From positions 1 to 64,000 of the forward strand of contig JAFRRN010000078.1 of assembly GCA_017428055.1 (NCBI GenBank): a DNA stretch of 64,000 bases, read 5' to 3'. Under the pieces are notes generated by a model. The model searched no databases and had not been told where the DNA came from. It saw nothing but the letters and a program-made list of their open reading frames with translations. Positions 52,415-62,819 of the stretch are shown here, piece after piece (within the stretch, counting starts at the first letter, position 1; the number at the start of each line of letters is the position of its first letter). Origin of the DNA: Prevotella sp. (GTDB lineage: Bacteria; Bacteroidota; Bacteroidia; Bacteroidales; Bacteroidaceae). The position numbers and the translations under genes are program-made.

Positions 52415-53554
52415 ATGTACACAACCATAGAGAAAGATAACTTTATAGCGAAGATTTTTCGTTTTGACAATAGGACGGAGGTAAAGGAGTTTCACGTCAT
52501 CATCAGCCTCACCAATCCACTGATGAATTACCATGAACAGTTGGAAACCATTCACCAAACCCTTGCAACGCTGAGAGCCGAAGAAATGGAGAATGCCCGC
52601 CCGGTGTTCAAGAGGTATTTCCTGAGCGATGCGTCCAACCAAAGCGACGAGTTGATGAACTATGAACTGGAAAGCCCTGACTGCGCCCTCTCAATCATCC
52701 AACAAGCCCCCTTGAACGGGACAAAGATCGCCCTCTGGGCTTACCTGATGACCAACGTGCAGACCAAGGCGTTGCCCACCGGCCTTTACGAGGCAGCCCA
52801 TGGCAGCTTCAGGCACCTTTGGTTGGGCAGTGCCAACAACCTGGCGAAGGACTCGGAGCGTCAGACGCGCCTTCTGCTCAACGACTACGTGATGCAACTG
52901 ATCCGCGAGGGGTGCAATTTGGCAGACAATTGCATCCGCACGTGGTTCTTTGTCAACGACGTTGACTTGAATTACCAAGGGGTGGTGAAGGCACGCAACG
53001 AGGTGTTCATCACGCAGAACCTGACAGACCAAACCCATTTCATCGCCAGTACGGGCATTGGAGGGCGGCAAGCCGATGCGCGGGTGTTGTCGCAGATGGA
53101 CGCGTATGCCATTGACGGCATCAGCAAGGAGCAGATCCATTACCTCTATGCCGCGTCCCACCTCAACCGGACAAGCGACTACGGCGTGAGTTTCGAGCGT
53201 GGCACCTACATTGACTATGGCGACCGCAGGCACGTGTTTATCTCCGGGACGGCGAGCATCAACAACAAGGGCGAGATCATGCACCGTGGCGACGTGGTCG
53301 CCCAATGCCATCGGATGTGGGAAAACGTCGAGACGTTGTTGGCGGAAGCGGGATGCAATTACGACGATGCCGCGCTGATGATCGTCTACCTACGCGACAT
53401 GGCAGACTATGAAGTGGTGTATAGGCTGTATGAGGAGCGGTTTCCCTCCAAGCCATGGGTCATCGTCCAAGCCAAGGTGTGCCGTCCGGGATGGCTCATC
53501 GAGATGGAAACCATAGCCATCAAGCCACAGAGAAAACCTTTCCCAACATTCTGA
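52415..53554 (+). CDS. Rid/YjgF-family protein with N-terminal extension
   Basis: 379 aa starting at MYTTIEKDNFIAKIF; 47 upstream codons of the open frame are ruled out by the promoter. The C-terminal 120 residues are Rid/YjgF-like (FISGTASINNKGEIMHRGDVVAQ, WVIVQAKVCRPGWLIEMET). The N-terminal 240 residues form a second domain with YLMTNVQTKALPTGLYEAAHG, as in larger YjgF-related enzymes such as chorismatases. Whether it is an imine deaminase or a lyase is not decided by sequence. It sits 10 nt before the pseudouridine synthase gene. Confidence 0.78.
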   Translation: MYTTIEKDNFIAKIFRFDNRTEVKEFHVIISLTNPLMNYHEQLETIHQTLATLRAEEMENARPVFKRYFLSDASNQSDELMNYELESPDCALSIIQQAPLNGTKIALWAYLMTNVQTKALPTGLYEAAHGSFRHLWLGSANNLAKDSERQTRLLLNDYVMQLIREGCNLADNCIRTWFFVNDVDLNYQGVVKARNEVFITQNLTDQTHFIASTGIGGRQADARVLSQMDAYAIDGISKEQIHYLYAASHLNRTSDYGVSFERGTYIDYGDRRHVFISGTASINNKGEIMHRGDVVAQCHRMWENVETLLAEAGCNYDDAALMIVYLRDMADYEVVYRLYEERFPSKPWVIVQAKVCRPGWLIEMETIAIKPQRKPFPTF

Positions 53555-53564
53555 ACCGGGCATT

Positions 53565-54245
53565 ATGCAAGTGGTCTACGAGGACAACCATATCATCATC
53601 GTCCATAAGGAGTGTGGCGAGATCGTCCAAGGCGACAAGACAGGCGACACGCCTCTCACTGAAAAGGTCAAGGCCTATATCAAGGAGCAGTACGCCAAGC
53701 CGGGGCAAGTGTTCCTCGGCGTGGTGCATCGTTTAGACCGTCCCGTGTCTGGCTTGGTGGTTTTCGCCAAGACATCCAAGGCCTTGGAGCGCATGAACAG
53801 GAAGTTTGCCAACGGCGAGGTGCAAAAGACCTATTGGGCCATCACCCGTCAATGCCCCGAACAGATGGAGGGGACGTTAGAACATTGGCTTTTACGCAAC
53901 GAGAAGCAGAACAAGAGTTATGCCTACGATAAGGAGAAGCCACATTCCAAGCTCGCGAGACTTCATTACAAGGTCATCGCAAGGTCTGCCAATTACACCT
54001 TGATAGAAGTGGTGCTGCTGACGGGACGCCATCACCAGATCCGTTGCCAGTTGGCGAAGATAGGATGCCCCATCAAGGGAGACCTGAAATATGGTGCCAG
54101 CCGGAGCAATCCCGACGGCAGCATTTCCCTTTTAGCCCACAAAGTGGCTTTCGCCCATCCTGTCTCCCTCCAAGAGATTTCCGCTGTCTCGCCCATCCCC
54201 GAGGACCGGTTGTGGCAAGACATCACGGCAAGTGTGCGAGAATAA
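53565..54245 (+). CDS. RluA/RluD-type pseudouridine synthase
   Basis: 226 aa. It begins with the catalytic-domain opening VVYEDNHIIIVHKECGEIV. HRLDRPVSGLVVFAKT carries the catalytic Asp58, and LLTGRHHQIRCQLAKIGCPI is the second conserved motif. There is no S4 domain, so this is a short form. It isomerises uridines in rRNA or tRNA; the target is not clear. It lies between the Rid protein and tamB and may share their transcript. Confidence 0.93.
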   Translation: MQVVYEDNHIIIVHKECGEIVQGDKTGDTPLTEKVKAYIKEQYAKPGQVFLGVVHRLDRPVSGLVVFAKTSKALERMNRKFANGEVQKTYWAITRQCPEQMEGTLEHWLLRNEKQNKSYAYDKEKPHSKLARLHYKVIARSANYTLIEVVLLTGRHHQIRCQLAKIGCPIKGDLKYGASRSNPDGSISLLAHKVAFAHPVSLQEISAVSPIPEDRLWQDITASVRE

Positions 54246-54280
54246 CCTAAAGCCATTCACCCAATGATGATGCGCATAAG

Positions 54281-57200
54281 ATGAAGAAGTTGTTGAAATG
54301 GGGAGGCATAGCGACATCGATCCCCGTCGCCATCGCCAGTCTCTGTGCCGCATTGTTGTATTTCCCGCCTTTCCAGGACTGGGCGGCCAAGAAGGCGGCG
54401 GCATACGCTTCGGAGAAGACGGGAATGGAGGTTTCCGTGGATAAAGTGCGCCTCGAGTTCCCGTTAAGGTTAGGCATGGAGGGGGTGAAGGTCATCAAGC
54501 AGAACGACTCCCTACCCCAGCAGAAGGACACTGTCGCCGATTTCAAGAAAGTTGTGGCAGACGTAAAAATGGGTCCTTTGTTTAAGAAGAAGGTGGAAAT
54601 CGACCAGTTGGAATTCCAAGACGCCAAAATCAACACCACCGACTTCATCGACAACACGCGCGTGAAGGGGCGCATAGGCAAGCTTTCCGTCAAGAGCCAC
54701 GGCATCGACCTCAAGGAAAAGACCATCCGCATAGACGATGCCCAAATCGCGGATGCCAATATTGACGTGGCTTTAAGCGACACCGTCCCCGAAGACACGA
54801 CCCAAACGGACATCCCCTGGAAAATCAATGTTGACAACCTTGGCATCAGCAAGTCTGACGTACACGTGACCCTGCCCGGTGACTCACTTGACATACAGGC
54901 TCATATTGGGCAGGCGAGAGCCAAGGACGGCGACATCGACCTCGGCGCGAAGAAATACAAGGTTGGAAAGCTTGACCTCAAAGACGGGCAAGTAAAATAC
55001 GACAACAAGAACAAGACCCATGCCCGGAGCGGCTTTGACAGTAACCATATCGAGGCTCGCGATGTCAACGCCAGCATGGAAGGCATCTCTTTCGAGACAC
55101 CCACCAAGTTGTCGGCAAAGTTGAAAAGCTCCTCCATGAAAGAGAAGAGCGGCATCGACTTGAGGAATGTATCGGGCAACCTGGCAATGGACGACAAGAC
55201 CCTGCACATCAAGGATGGCAGCATCAAGACACCGGACTCCAGCATCCGGGCCGACTTCGACATGGACTTGAACACCTTTGACATCAAGGATGCGGGAAAG
55301 CTCAATGCCAACATCCATGCCTCCATCGGCAAGCAAGACCTCATGAAATACATGGGCGACACGCCATCGGGATTCCGAAAGAAATGGCCCAATTATCCCC
55401 TGTCCATAGACGGCGTGGTGAAAGGCAACATGGACCGCCTCGACTTTAAGGGGTTGCAGATGAAACTCCCCACGGCCTTCAACCTGAAAGCCTCCGGCCA
55501 TGCCGAACATCTTGACGACTTAGACAAGCTGAAAGCCGATGTCACGTTTGACGGGAAGGCGCATGATGTGGGATTCGTCAAGGAACTATTGCCAAATGAC
55601 GTGAAGAAAGACATCAATATCCCCAAGAACATCGCGTTAAATGGCAACGTGAAAGCCCAAGGCAACAGGTACAGCGGCCAAGTCGCCCTACAAGAAGGCG
55701 GCGGGAAGGTCAAGGCGAAGTTTGACTACGACCAAGCCAAGGAGGCATACCAGGTTGAGGCTGACGCCACCAACCTACCTCTCCAGCATTTTGCGCCCAA
55801 CTACGGGTTGAGTCCCTTCACGGGGCATGTCGCCCTCCAAGGCCACGGCACGGACTTCACCTCTCCCAAGACACAATTAAGGGCCAAGGCGAATATCCAG
55901 AAATTCCAGTACGGCGGCTATGACCTGAACAACATCTCTGCCGATGCCACCATGCAGAATGGCAGGACCAAGGCGAACATCCATAGCACCAACCCGCTAC
56001 TGAACGGCGACATCGACCTGGATGCGATGGTGTCGAAAGACCATCTTCGCGGCACGCTCACCGGCGACATCGGCAAGATGGACTTGCAGAAGTTAGGTCT
56101 CGCGGGGCATCCCTTCGCCGCAAGCGGCTGCGCCCATCTCGATTTCGACTCCGACATGAAACGTTGCCACCGCCTCCGTGGGCTTGTCAGTGACTTGACC
56201 ATACGCGATGAACAGAAATATTACCGGCCCGACGACATGGTCATCGATATGTTCTCATGTCCCGACACGACCCATGCCGTCATCGACTGCGCCGACTTCC
56301 ATGTAGATATGGACGCCAGCCATTACTATGAAGACCTGCTCAAGGCAGGGACAAATGTCTATGACGAGGTGATGAGGCAGTATAAGGACAAGAAGATAGA
56401 CCAACTGCGGATTCGCGAACAGCTGCCCAATGCCCGCGTCAACCTATCAAGTGGCAAGGACAACTTTGTCATAGAATTGCTCAATAAATATGGATATGGC
56501 ATCAAAGACCTCGACTGCCATCTGACATCCTCGCCCATCTTGGGGCTGAATGGCATGTTGCATGTGGACTCGCTCATAGCAGACAGCATCCTCATCGACA
56601 CCATCCATTTCGCCATCCAGTCTGATTCGATGAACACGTATTATACGGCACAGGTGAGAAACAATGAACGAAACCCGCAATATGTGTTCAACGCCCTGGC
56701 AAAAGGAGGGCTGAGCGAGAAAGGAACCTATCTCACCACCTCCGTCTTCGACTCAAAAGAAAAATTAGGAATACGGCTCGGCGTGTCGGCAGAGATGGCA
56801 GACAGCGGCATCGTCTTCCGTTCATACGGCAAGGATGCCGTCCTCGGCTATAAGACTTTCAGCATCAACGATGACAACTATGTCTATGTTGGCAACAACC
56901 TCCGCCTGTCTGCCGATGTGGCATTGAGGTCGGATGACGGGACGGGACTCCAAGTCTATACCAATGATGACAACGAGGAAGCCTTGCAAGACATCACGGT
57001 CAGTGTCAACAAGATTGACTTGGAGCGCATCCTCTCCGTATTGCCATACACGCCCGACATCGCCGGTATGCTAAGTGGAGACTTCCACCTTATCAAGGAT
57101 GAAAAGGAAACGTCTGTGTCGTCAAGCCTCGCCATCAGGAAACTGGAATACGAACACAGTGCGATGGGCGACCTCGCCACGGAATTTGTCTATATGCCCA

Positions 57201-58957
57201 AGGCTGACGGCAGCCACTATGTTGACGGCATCCTCTCACAGAACGACATCGAAGTGGCAACTGTCAAGGGAACATACAACTCACAAGGCGAAGGATTCCT
57301 TGACGCAGACCTCAACCTCATCCGACTGCCGCTGTCATTGGTCAATGGCTTCATCCCGGACCACCTGATCGGTTTTGAGGGGTACGGGGAAGGGACGCTC
57401 GCCATCAAAGGCTCATTGTCCAAGCCCAATGTCAACGGCGAGGTGTACTTAGACTCCGCCTACATGAAAAGCGTCCCATACGGGGTGCGGCTCAGGTTTG
57501 ACAACGACCCCGTCACCATCACCGACAGCAAGCTGCTCTTCGAGAACTTCAACATGTATAGCAGCAACGACACCAAGGGCAATAACCCTTTGATGGCATC
57601 GGGCTACCTCGACTTCTCCAACCTCGACCGCATGAATATGAACGTGAGGATGCGGGCAGAGAATTTCCAAATCATCGACTCCAAGGAGAACAGCCGGTCG
57701 GAGGCGTTCGGAAAAGCTTTCGTGAACTTCATGGGCATGATGCGTGGCGACCTCGACAACCTAAACATGCGCGGACGGCTTGACGTGTTAGGGTCTACCG
57801 ACATGACCTATATCCTCCGCGACTCCCCTCTCACCACCGACAACCAACTGGACGACCTGGTGAAGTTTACCGACTTCGCCGACACCACCCAGCAAGTGGT
57901 TTCCCGCCCGCCGTTGACGGGATTCAACATGGACTTGACGCTCAACATCGACGAGAGCGCACATATCCTCTGCGCATTGAATGCCGACAAGTCTAACTAT
58001 GTAGACCTCATCGGGGGCGGCGAACTCAGGATGAGATACACTCCCGCTGACAACATCAAGCTGACCGGACGATACACCCTGAGCAACGGCGAGATGAAAT
58101 ACTCCCTGCCAGTCATCCCCCTGAAGACTTTTACCATCCAGGATGGCAGCTATATCGAGTTTAATGGCAATGCCATGAACCCACGGCTCAACATCACGGC
58201 TACGGAGACCACCAAGGCCGCCGTCTCTTCCGAAGGCGAACAGAGCAGGATGGTAGAGTTTGACTGTGGCGTGGTCATCACGAAGACCCTGCAAGACATG
58301 GGGCTGGAATTTGTCATCGATGCGCCACAGGACATGACCATCAGCAACCAACTCAACACCATGAGCAAAGAGGAACGCGGAAAGCTTGCCGTCACGTTGT
58401 TGACAACAGGCATGTACCTTGCCGACGGCAACACCAGTGCCTTCTCCATGAACAGTGCCTTGAGCGCGTTCTTGCAAAACCAAATCAACGGCATTGCGGG
58501 GAATGCCCTGCGGACCCTCGACCTGAGTTTCGGCATGGACAACTCCACCGATGCCTACGGCAATGTGCATACAGACTACTCGTTCAAGTTTGCCAAGAGG
58601 CTTTGGAACAATCGCCTACGCATCATCGTCGGTGGGAAGTTGTCGTCGGGCTCGGACGTGGAGAACCAGAACGAGTCGTTCTTCAACAACGTGCAGTTTG
58701 AATACCGTCTGAACCAGAACTCCTCCCAGTTCCTCAAACTATTCTACGAGCGCGACTCATACGACTGGTTAGAGGGCAATGTCAGCGAGTATGGCGGTGG
58801 TTTCATCTGGCGGAGGAAGCTGCAACACTTCTTGGACATATTCCGCTGGAAGGACAGGAAAGACAACTTACCCCTACCAACTTATCGCAGGGATTCGGTC
58901 AAAGTGGAAAGGACCCACAATAATGAAACAGAAAGAAACGACAGCACATCGCAATAG
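54281..58957 (+). CDS. TamB-like translocation/assembly protein
   Basis: 1558 aa. An N-terminal membrane anchor (IATSIPVAIASLCAALLYF) precedes a very long repetitive beta region, then a C-terminal DUF490-type domain (about the last 350 residues, e.g. LNITATETTKAAVSSEG, MGLEFVIDAPQDM, FGMDNSTDAYGNVHTDYSF). It probably spans the periplasm as a hydrophobic groove that moves lipids or assembles outer-membrane proteins. The TamA/BamA-type barrel gene follows directly, one base after its TAG, which supports the call. Confidence 0.93.
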   Translation: MKKLLKWGGIATSIPVAIASLCAALLYFPPFQDWAAKKAAAYASEKTGMEVSVDKVRLEFPLRLGMEGVKVIKQNDSLPQQKDTVADFKKVVADVKMGPLFKKKVEIDQLEFQDAKINTTDFIDNTRVKGRIGKLSVKSHGIDLKEKTIRIDDAQIADANIDVALSDTVPEDTTQTDIPWKINVDNLGISKSDVHVTLPGDSLDIQAHIGQARAKDGDIDLGAKKYKVGKLDLKDGQVKYDNKNKTHARSGFDSNHIEARDVNASMEGISFETPTKLSAKLKSSSMKEKSGIDLRNVSGNLAMDDKTLHIKDGSIKTPDSSIRADFDMDLNTFDIKDAGKLNANIHASIGKQDLMKYMGDTPSGFRKKWPNYPLSIDGVVKGNMDRLDFKGLQMKLPTAFNLKASGHAEHLDDLDKLKADVTFDGKAHDVGFVKELLPNDVKKDINIPKNIALNGNVKAQGNRYSGQVALQEGGGKVKAKFDYDQAKEAYQVEADATNLPLQHFAPNYGLSPFTGHVALQGHGTDFTSPKTQLRAKANIQKFQYGGYDLNNISADATMQNGRTKANIHSTNPLLNGDIDLDAMVSKDHLRGTLTGDIGKMDLQKLGLAGHPFAASGCAHLDFDSDMKRCHRLRGLVSDLTIRDEQKYYRPDDMVIDMFSCPDTTHAVIDCADFHVDMDASHYYEDLLKAGTNVYDEVMRQYKDKKIDQLRIREQLPNARVNLSSGKDNFVIELLNKYGYGIKDLDCHLTSSPILGLNGMLHVDSLIADSILIDTIHFAIQSDSMNTYYTAQVRNNERNPQYVFNALAKGGLSEKGTYLTTSVFDSKEKLGIRLGVSAEMADSGIVFRSYGKDAVLGYKTFSINDDNYVYVGNNLRLSADVALRSDDGTGLQVYTNDDNEEALQDITVSVNKIDLERILSVLPYTPDIAGMLSGDFHLIKDEKETSVSSSLAIRKLEYEHSAMGDLATEFVYMPKADGSHYVDGILSQNDIEVATVKGTYNSQGEGFLDADLNLIRLPLSLVNGFIPDHLIGFEGYGEGTLAIKGSLSKPNVNGEVYLDSAYMKSVPYGVRLRFDNDPVTITDSKLLFENFNMYSSNDTKGNNPLMASGYLDFSNLDRMNMNVRMRAENFQIIDSKENSRSEAFGKAFVNFMGMMRGDLDNLNMRGRLDVLGSTDMTYILRDSPLTTDNQLDDLVKFTDFADTTQQVVSRPPLTGFNMDLTLNIDESAHILCALNADKSNYVDLIGGGELRMRYTPADNIKLTGRYTLSNGEMKYSLPVIPLKTFTIQDGSYIEFNGNAMNPRLNITATETTKAAVSSEGEQSRMVEFDCGVVITKTLQDMGLEFVIDAPQDMTISNQLNTMSKEERGKLAVTLLTTGMYLADGNTSAFSMNSALSAFLQNQINGIAGNALRTLDLSFGMDNSTDAYGNVHTDYSFKFAKRLWNNRLRIIVGGKLSSGSDVENQNESFFNNVQFEYRLNQNSSQFLKLFYERDSYDWLEGNVSEYGGGFIWRRKLQHFLDIFRWKDRKDNLPLPTYRRDSVKVERTHNNETERNDSTSQ

Positions 58958-58958
58958 C

Positions 58959-61268
58959 ATGAAATATACATCTATACATACACATATAAGCGGTTGGGTG
59001 TTGGCCTGCATCACCTTGTTGTTTTGCGCTTGCTCAAGCACCAAGAACATCCCTGAAGACGACCAACTATATACAGGCCTCACCAAAATCAAGTATGTAG
59101 ACTATGAGAAGAATGACCATTTCATAGAGACGCAAGAGGAAATAGAGGCGGCACTGGCTTGCGCCCCTAACGGGGCTTTGTTTGGCAGCAGCTATTATCG
59201 CACGCCTTTCCAATTCCGCTTGTGGATATGGAATGCCTTTGCCAACTCCGAGTCGAAGACCGGGCAATGGTTTCAGAAGAACTTCGGCAAGGAGCCTGTC
59301 CTCATGAGTTGGGTCAACCCAGAGCTTCGAGCCTCCGTGGCACAGTCTGTGTTGAAGAACCATGGGTACTTCCACGGGCAGGTGGCATCGAAGTCTATCA
59401 CGCAGAAGAATCCCAAGAAGGCGAAAATAGAATACGAGGTAGACCTGGGACACCTCTTCACCCTCGACAGCATTGCATACCTGAACTTCCCATACCGGGC
59501 AGACAGCATCATCGCGGCGGAAAGGCAGAACGCCCTCATCCATACCGGGTCGCCCTTCGACGTGTCAACCCTTAACGGTGAACGTACCCGGCTGAGCAAC
59601 CTACTCCGTAATAACGGTTACTATTATTACCAACCCACCTACTCGCATTACCTGGCAGACACAGTGGTACGCCCCGGATATGTAGAGCTGAAATTGCAAC
59701 AGGTGGAAAACATCCCCGAGAAAGCGCAACGCCAATGGTACATCGGGAAGATACAACTCGAACTTCGCAAGAGCATCATGGAAAGGTTGCAGGACACCAT
59801 CCGCCACAGGACTTTCACCTCCGTATTCAACGGCAAGCACCCTCCCATGAGAAACCGCGTCGTGCTTCGCGACCTAAAACTGCGCCCACGACAACTCTAT
59901 AGTTACGACAAGCACCAGCAGTCGCTCAACAAAATCACGAGCAACGGCATATTTAGCATGGTGGATTTCCGTTTCACCCCCCGAGACACCACGTCGGCGT
60001 GTGACACCCTTGACCTGGTCATCAATTGCGTGTTTGACAAGCCATACGATTTCTATGTGGAGTCAAACCTCACGGGAAAGACGAGTGGATGGATAGGCCC
60101 GGGCTTGGTGGTGGGTCTCACCAAGCGAAATGCCTTCCGTGGCGGCGAGATTCTCGATGTCAATGCCCATGGCAGTTACGAATGGCAGACGGGGCACCGC
60201 GCCCAAGGCACCAGCGACAGGATTCATACCTACGAATATGGTATGGATGCCTCCCTTGAGTTGCCACGCTTGTTGATTCCCTTCATCAAGCGAAGAAGAT
60301 ATTTCACCACACCCTCCACCGTGCTGAAAGGGGCAACGAATGTCATCAACCGTGCGAGTTTCTTTAAGCGGCATGTTGTCTCGGGCGAGCTGACATACCA
60401 CTTCCAGACATCAGAGACATCCCTGCACCAGTTCAGCCCCTTGCACCTGCAATACAACTACATGACAAGCCACACCGCCGAATTTGACGAGATCATGGAG
60501 CGAAGCCCCTATCTCAAGGTGTCGATGAAAGACCAGTTCATCCCCAAGATGAGCTACACCTATTTATATAATAGCCCTAAGAGCTACCTACACCCCATAT
60601 TCTGGCAAACCACCGTGAGCGAGGCCGCCAACTTCCTCTCCCTTGGCTACATGGCTTTCGGCGAGGGTTGGAAGGAGAAAGACAAGACGATGTTTAAGAA
60701 CCCATACGCCCAGTTCTTCAAGATAGAGACCGAATTCCGCAAGACGTGGAACCTGTCATCGCACAACCAACTCGTCTTCCACGCCGACGCTGGCGTCATC
60801 TGGTCGTATGGCAACTCATCGGCAGCCCCTTACACCGAGCAGTTCTATGTGGGTGGTGCCAATAGCATCCGTGCCTTCACCGTGCGCAGCATCGGGCCAG
60901 GTGCCTATCTGCCAACGACCCGCACCTCGTCTTATCTCGACCAGACGGGCGACATCAAACTCTTGATGAACCTTGAATACCGTCCGCGGCTCTTCGGGAA
61001 CCTCTATGGCGCGTTGTTCCTCGACGCAGGAAACGTCTGGGCCATCCATGACGATGAAAACCGACCCGACTCCAAGTTTAATGCCAAGAACATCCTGAAG
61101 GAAATGGCATTGGGAACAGGCATCGGTTTCCGATACGACCTCGACTTTTTCGTGATACGAGTGGACTGGGGCATCGGCTTGCACCTACCCTACAAGACGG
61201 GATTCTACAACCTATCCTCTTTCAAGGATAGCCAAAGCATACACCTCGCTATCGGCTACCCATTCTAA
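58959..61268 (+). CDS. TamA/BamA-type outer-membrane beta-barrel lipoprotein
   Basis: 769 aa starting at MKYTSIHTHISGWVLAC, with a lipoprotein-like FCAC and STKNIPEDDQLYTG after it, typical of the Bacteroidota form. An alternative ATG at 58923 overlaps tamB. POTRA-like segments span about residues 40-330 (LLRNNGYYYYQPTYSHYL), then a 16-strand type barrel with the final GIGFRYDLDFFVIRVDWGIG and an aromatic C-terminus (IGYPF) for membrane insertion. It works with TamB in exporting or assembling outer-membrane material. Confidence 0.93.
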   Translation: MKYTSIHTHISGWVLACITLLFCACSSTKNIPEDDQLYTGLTKIKYVDYEKNDHFIETQEEIEAALACAPNGALFGSSYYRTPFQFRLWIWNAFANSESKTGQWFQKNFGKEPVLMSWVNPELRASVAQSVLKNHGYFHGQVASKSITQKNPKKAKIEYEVDLGHLFTLDSIAYLNFPYRADSIIAAERQNALIHTGSPFDVSTLNGERTRLSNLLRNNGYYYYQPTYSHYLADTVVRPGYVELKLQQVENIPEKAQRQWYIGKIQLELRKSIMERLQDTIRHRTFTSVFNGKHPPMRNRVVLRDLKLRPRQLYSYDKHQQSLNKITSNGIFSMVDFRFTPRDTTSACDTLDLVINCVFDKPYDFYVESNLTGKTSGWIGPGLVVGLTKRNAFRGGEILDVNAHGSYEWQTGHRAQGTSDRIHTYEYGMDASLELPRLLIPFIKRRRYFTTPSTVLKGATNVINRASFFKRHVVSGELTYHFQTSETSLHQFSPLHLQYNYMTSHTAEFDEIMERSPYLKVSMKDQFIPKMSYTYLYNSPKSYLHPIFWQTTVSEAANFLSLGYMAFGEGWKEKDKTMFKNPYAQFFKIETEFRKTWNLSSHNQLVFHADAGVIWSYGNSSAAPYTEQFYVGGANSIRAFTVRSIGPGAYLPTTRTSSYLDQTGDIKLLMNLEYRPRLFGNLYGALFLDAGNVWAIHDDENRPDSKFNAKNILKEMALGTGIGFRYDLDFFVIRVDWGIGLHLPYKTGFYNLSSFKDSQSIHLAIGYPF

Positions 61269-61295
61269 CGACATAGCGTTTCACCTACATACAAA

Positions 61296-61331
61296 AAGGT
61301 CTCTAAGGAACTGGCTATCCTTAGAGACCTT
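61296..61331 (-). terminator. Terminator between tamA-like and trpB genes
   Basis: Arms 61296-61309 and 61318-61331 pair perfectly over 14 bp, loop 8 nt. On the minus strand it is followed by TTTTTGTAT, so it ends trpB; it may also stop rightward transcripts. Confidence 0.8.
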
Positions 61332-61354
61332 ATAGCTCGTTGATACGTTAAGCC

Positions 61355-62719
61355 TTATGATGCTTGAGGAACGTCCTTGAGGTTCCTTGCAATCTCCTCA
61401 TCCGAGACTTGATAGTTGTTCAAATCGCCATTGATATACTGGTCGTATGCCGTCATGTCTATCAATCCGTGGCCGCTGAGGTTGAAGAGGATGACCTTCT
61501 CCTCGCCCGTCTCCTTGCACTTCTTCGCCTCGCGGATGGCGGCGGCGATGGCATGGCTGCTCTCGGGAGCGGGGATGATGCCCTCGGTACGGGCAAACAA
61601 GATACCGGCCTCAAAGGTTTCCAACTGCGGGATGTCAACGCCATGCATCATGTTGTCCTTGATGAGTTGGCTCACGATCATGCCCGCGCCGTGGTAGCGC
61701 AAGCCGCCAGCATGGATATTGGCGGGCTTGAAGTTATGGCCAATGGTATACATGGGCAGCAAGGGGGTGTAGCCAGCCTCATCACCGAAGTCGTATTCAA
61801 ACTTGCCACGTGTCAGCTTGGGGCAGCTCTCTGGCTCTGCGGCAATAAACTCGGTGTTCTTGCCGTCGAGGATGTTGTGGCGCATGAAAGGAAAGGCGAT
61901 GCCACCGAAGTTGCTTCCTCCGCCAAAACAGCCAATCACGATGTCAGGATATTCGCCCGCCAATGCCATCTGTTTCTCCGCCTCCAAGCCGATGATGGTC
62001 TGGTGCAAGCCCACGTGGTTGAGCACCGAGCCTAATGTATATTTGCAGTTAGGCGTGGTGGTGGCCAACTCCACGGCTTCCGAAATGGCCGTTCCCAACG
62101 ACCCCATGTGCGTGGGGTCGCGTGTTATGATGTCCTTGCCCGCACGTGTAGACATGGAGGGCGAACCAGTCACGGCGGCGCCGAATGTACGCATGATGCT
62201 GGAGCGATAGGGCTTTTGCTGCATGGAAATCTTCACTTGGTAGACGGCGGCATCAAGCCCAAACACGCTGGCGGCATAACTCAATGCCGCGCCCCATTGG
62301 CCAGCGCCCGTCTCGGTGGTGACATTCGTCGTACCCTCCTGCTTGGCATAATAGCACTGGGGCAAGGCGGAGTTAATCTTGTGTGACCCTAATGGGTTGG
62401 TACTCTCGTTCTTAAAATAAATATGCGCTGGTGTGCCAATAGCCTCTTCCAAGGCGTAGGCGCGAACCAACGACGTGGCACGGTAATATTTGTATTTATC
62501 GAGAACCTCCTCGGGGATGTCTATCCACGCATGTTCGGTGTCAAGTTCTTGCTTGCAACATTCCGCAGGGAAGATGTGCGCCAAGTCTTCCCACCCTAAC
62601 GGTTGCCGCGTAGCGGGATGGATAGGGGGCAGGGGCTTGTTGGGCATGTCTGCCTGGATGTTGTACCACTGTGTAGGGATTTCACTCTCTTGCAGGATGA
62701 ATTTCTTTTGTTTGCTCAT
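61355..62719 (-). CDS. trpB: Tryptophan synthase beta-like enzyme (TrpB2)
   Basis: About 454 aa starting at MSKQKKFILQESEIPTQWYN. The length and the long N-terminal extension mark the TrpB2 group. PLP-binding Lys is in LGSHKINSAL; TTETGAGQWGAALSYAA and the phosphate loop CFGGGSNFGG are as expected. It condenses indole with serine to tryptophan, or acts on related substrates such as phosphoserine in some members. No trpA lies beside it, which is common for TrpB2. Single gene with its own terminator. Confidence 0.94.
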   Translation of the reverse strand: MSKQKKFILQESEIPTQWYNIQADMPNKPLPPIHPATRQPLGWEDLAHIFPAECCKQELDTEHAWIDIPEEVLDKYKYYRATSLVRAYALEEAIGTPAHIYFKNESTNPLGSHKINSALPQCYYAKQEGTTNVTTETGAGQWGAALSYAASVFGLDAAVYQVKISMQQKPYRSSIMRTFGAAVTGSPSMSTRAGKDIITRDPTHMGSLGTAISEAVELATTTPNCKYTLGSVLNHVGLHQTIIGLEAEKQMALAGEYPDIVIGCFGGGSNFGGIAFPFMRHNILDGKNTEFIAAEPESCPKLTRGKFEYDFGDEAGYTPLLPMYTIGHNFKPANIHAGGLRYHGAGMIVSQLIKDNMMHGVDIPQLETFEAGILFARTEGIIPAPESSHAIAAAIREAKKCKETGEEKVILFNLSGHGLIDMTAYDQYINGDLNNYQVSDEEIARNLKDVPQAS

Positions 62720-62760
62720 GATGTTCAATGATAATGTTAAGTTAGATTACAACTTGATTG

Positions 62761-62768
62761 CAAAAATA
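62761..62768 (-). promoter_or_regulatory. -7 element of trpB
   Basis: TATTTTTG on the minus strand, 41 nt upstream of 62719, with TTTG about 22 nt further up. Confidence 0.45.
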
Positions 62769-62819
62769 CGGTTTTATTCCCATATTGACGCAAAAACAGA
62801 GGAAAAACTTTCAAAAAAC

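Noticed and set aside
57788-58570. 260-aa antisense frame within tamB
   Set aside because: His/Gly/Val-rich shadow of the conserved TamB C-terminal domain.
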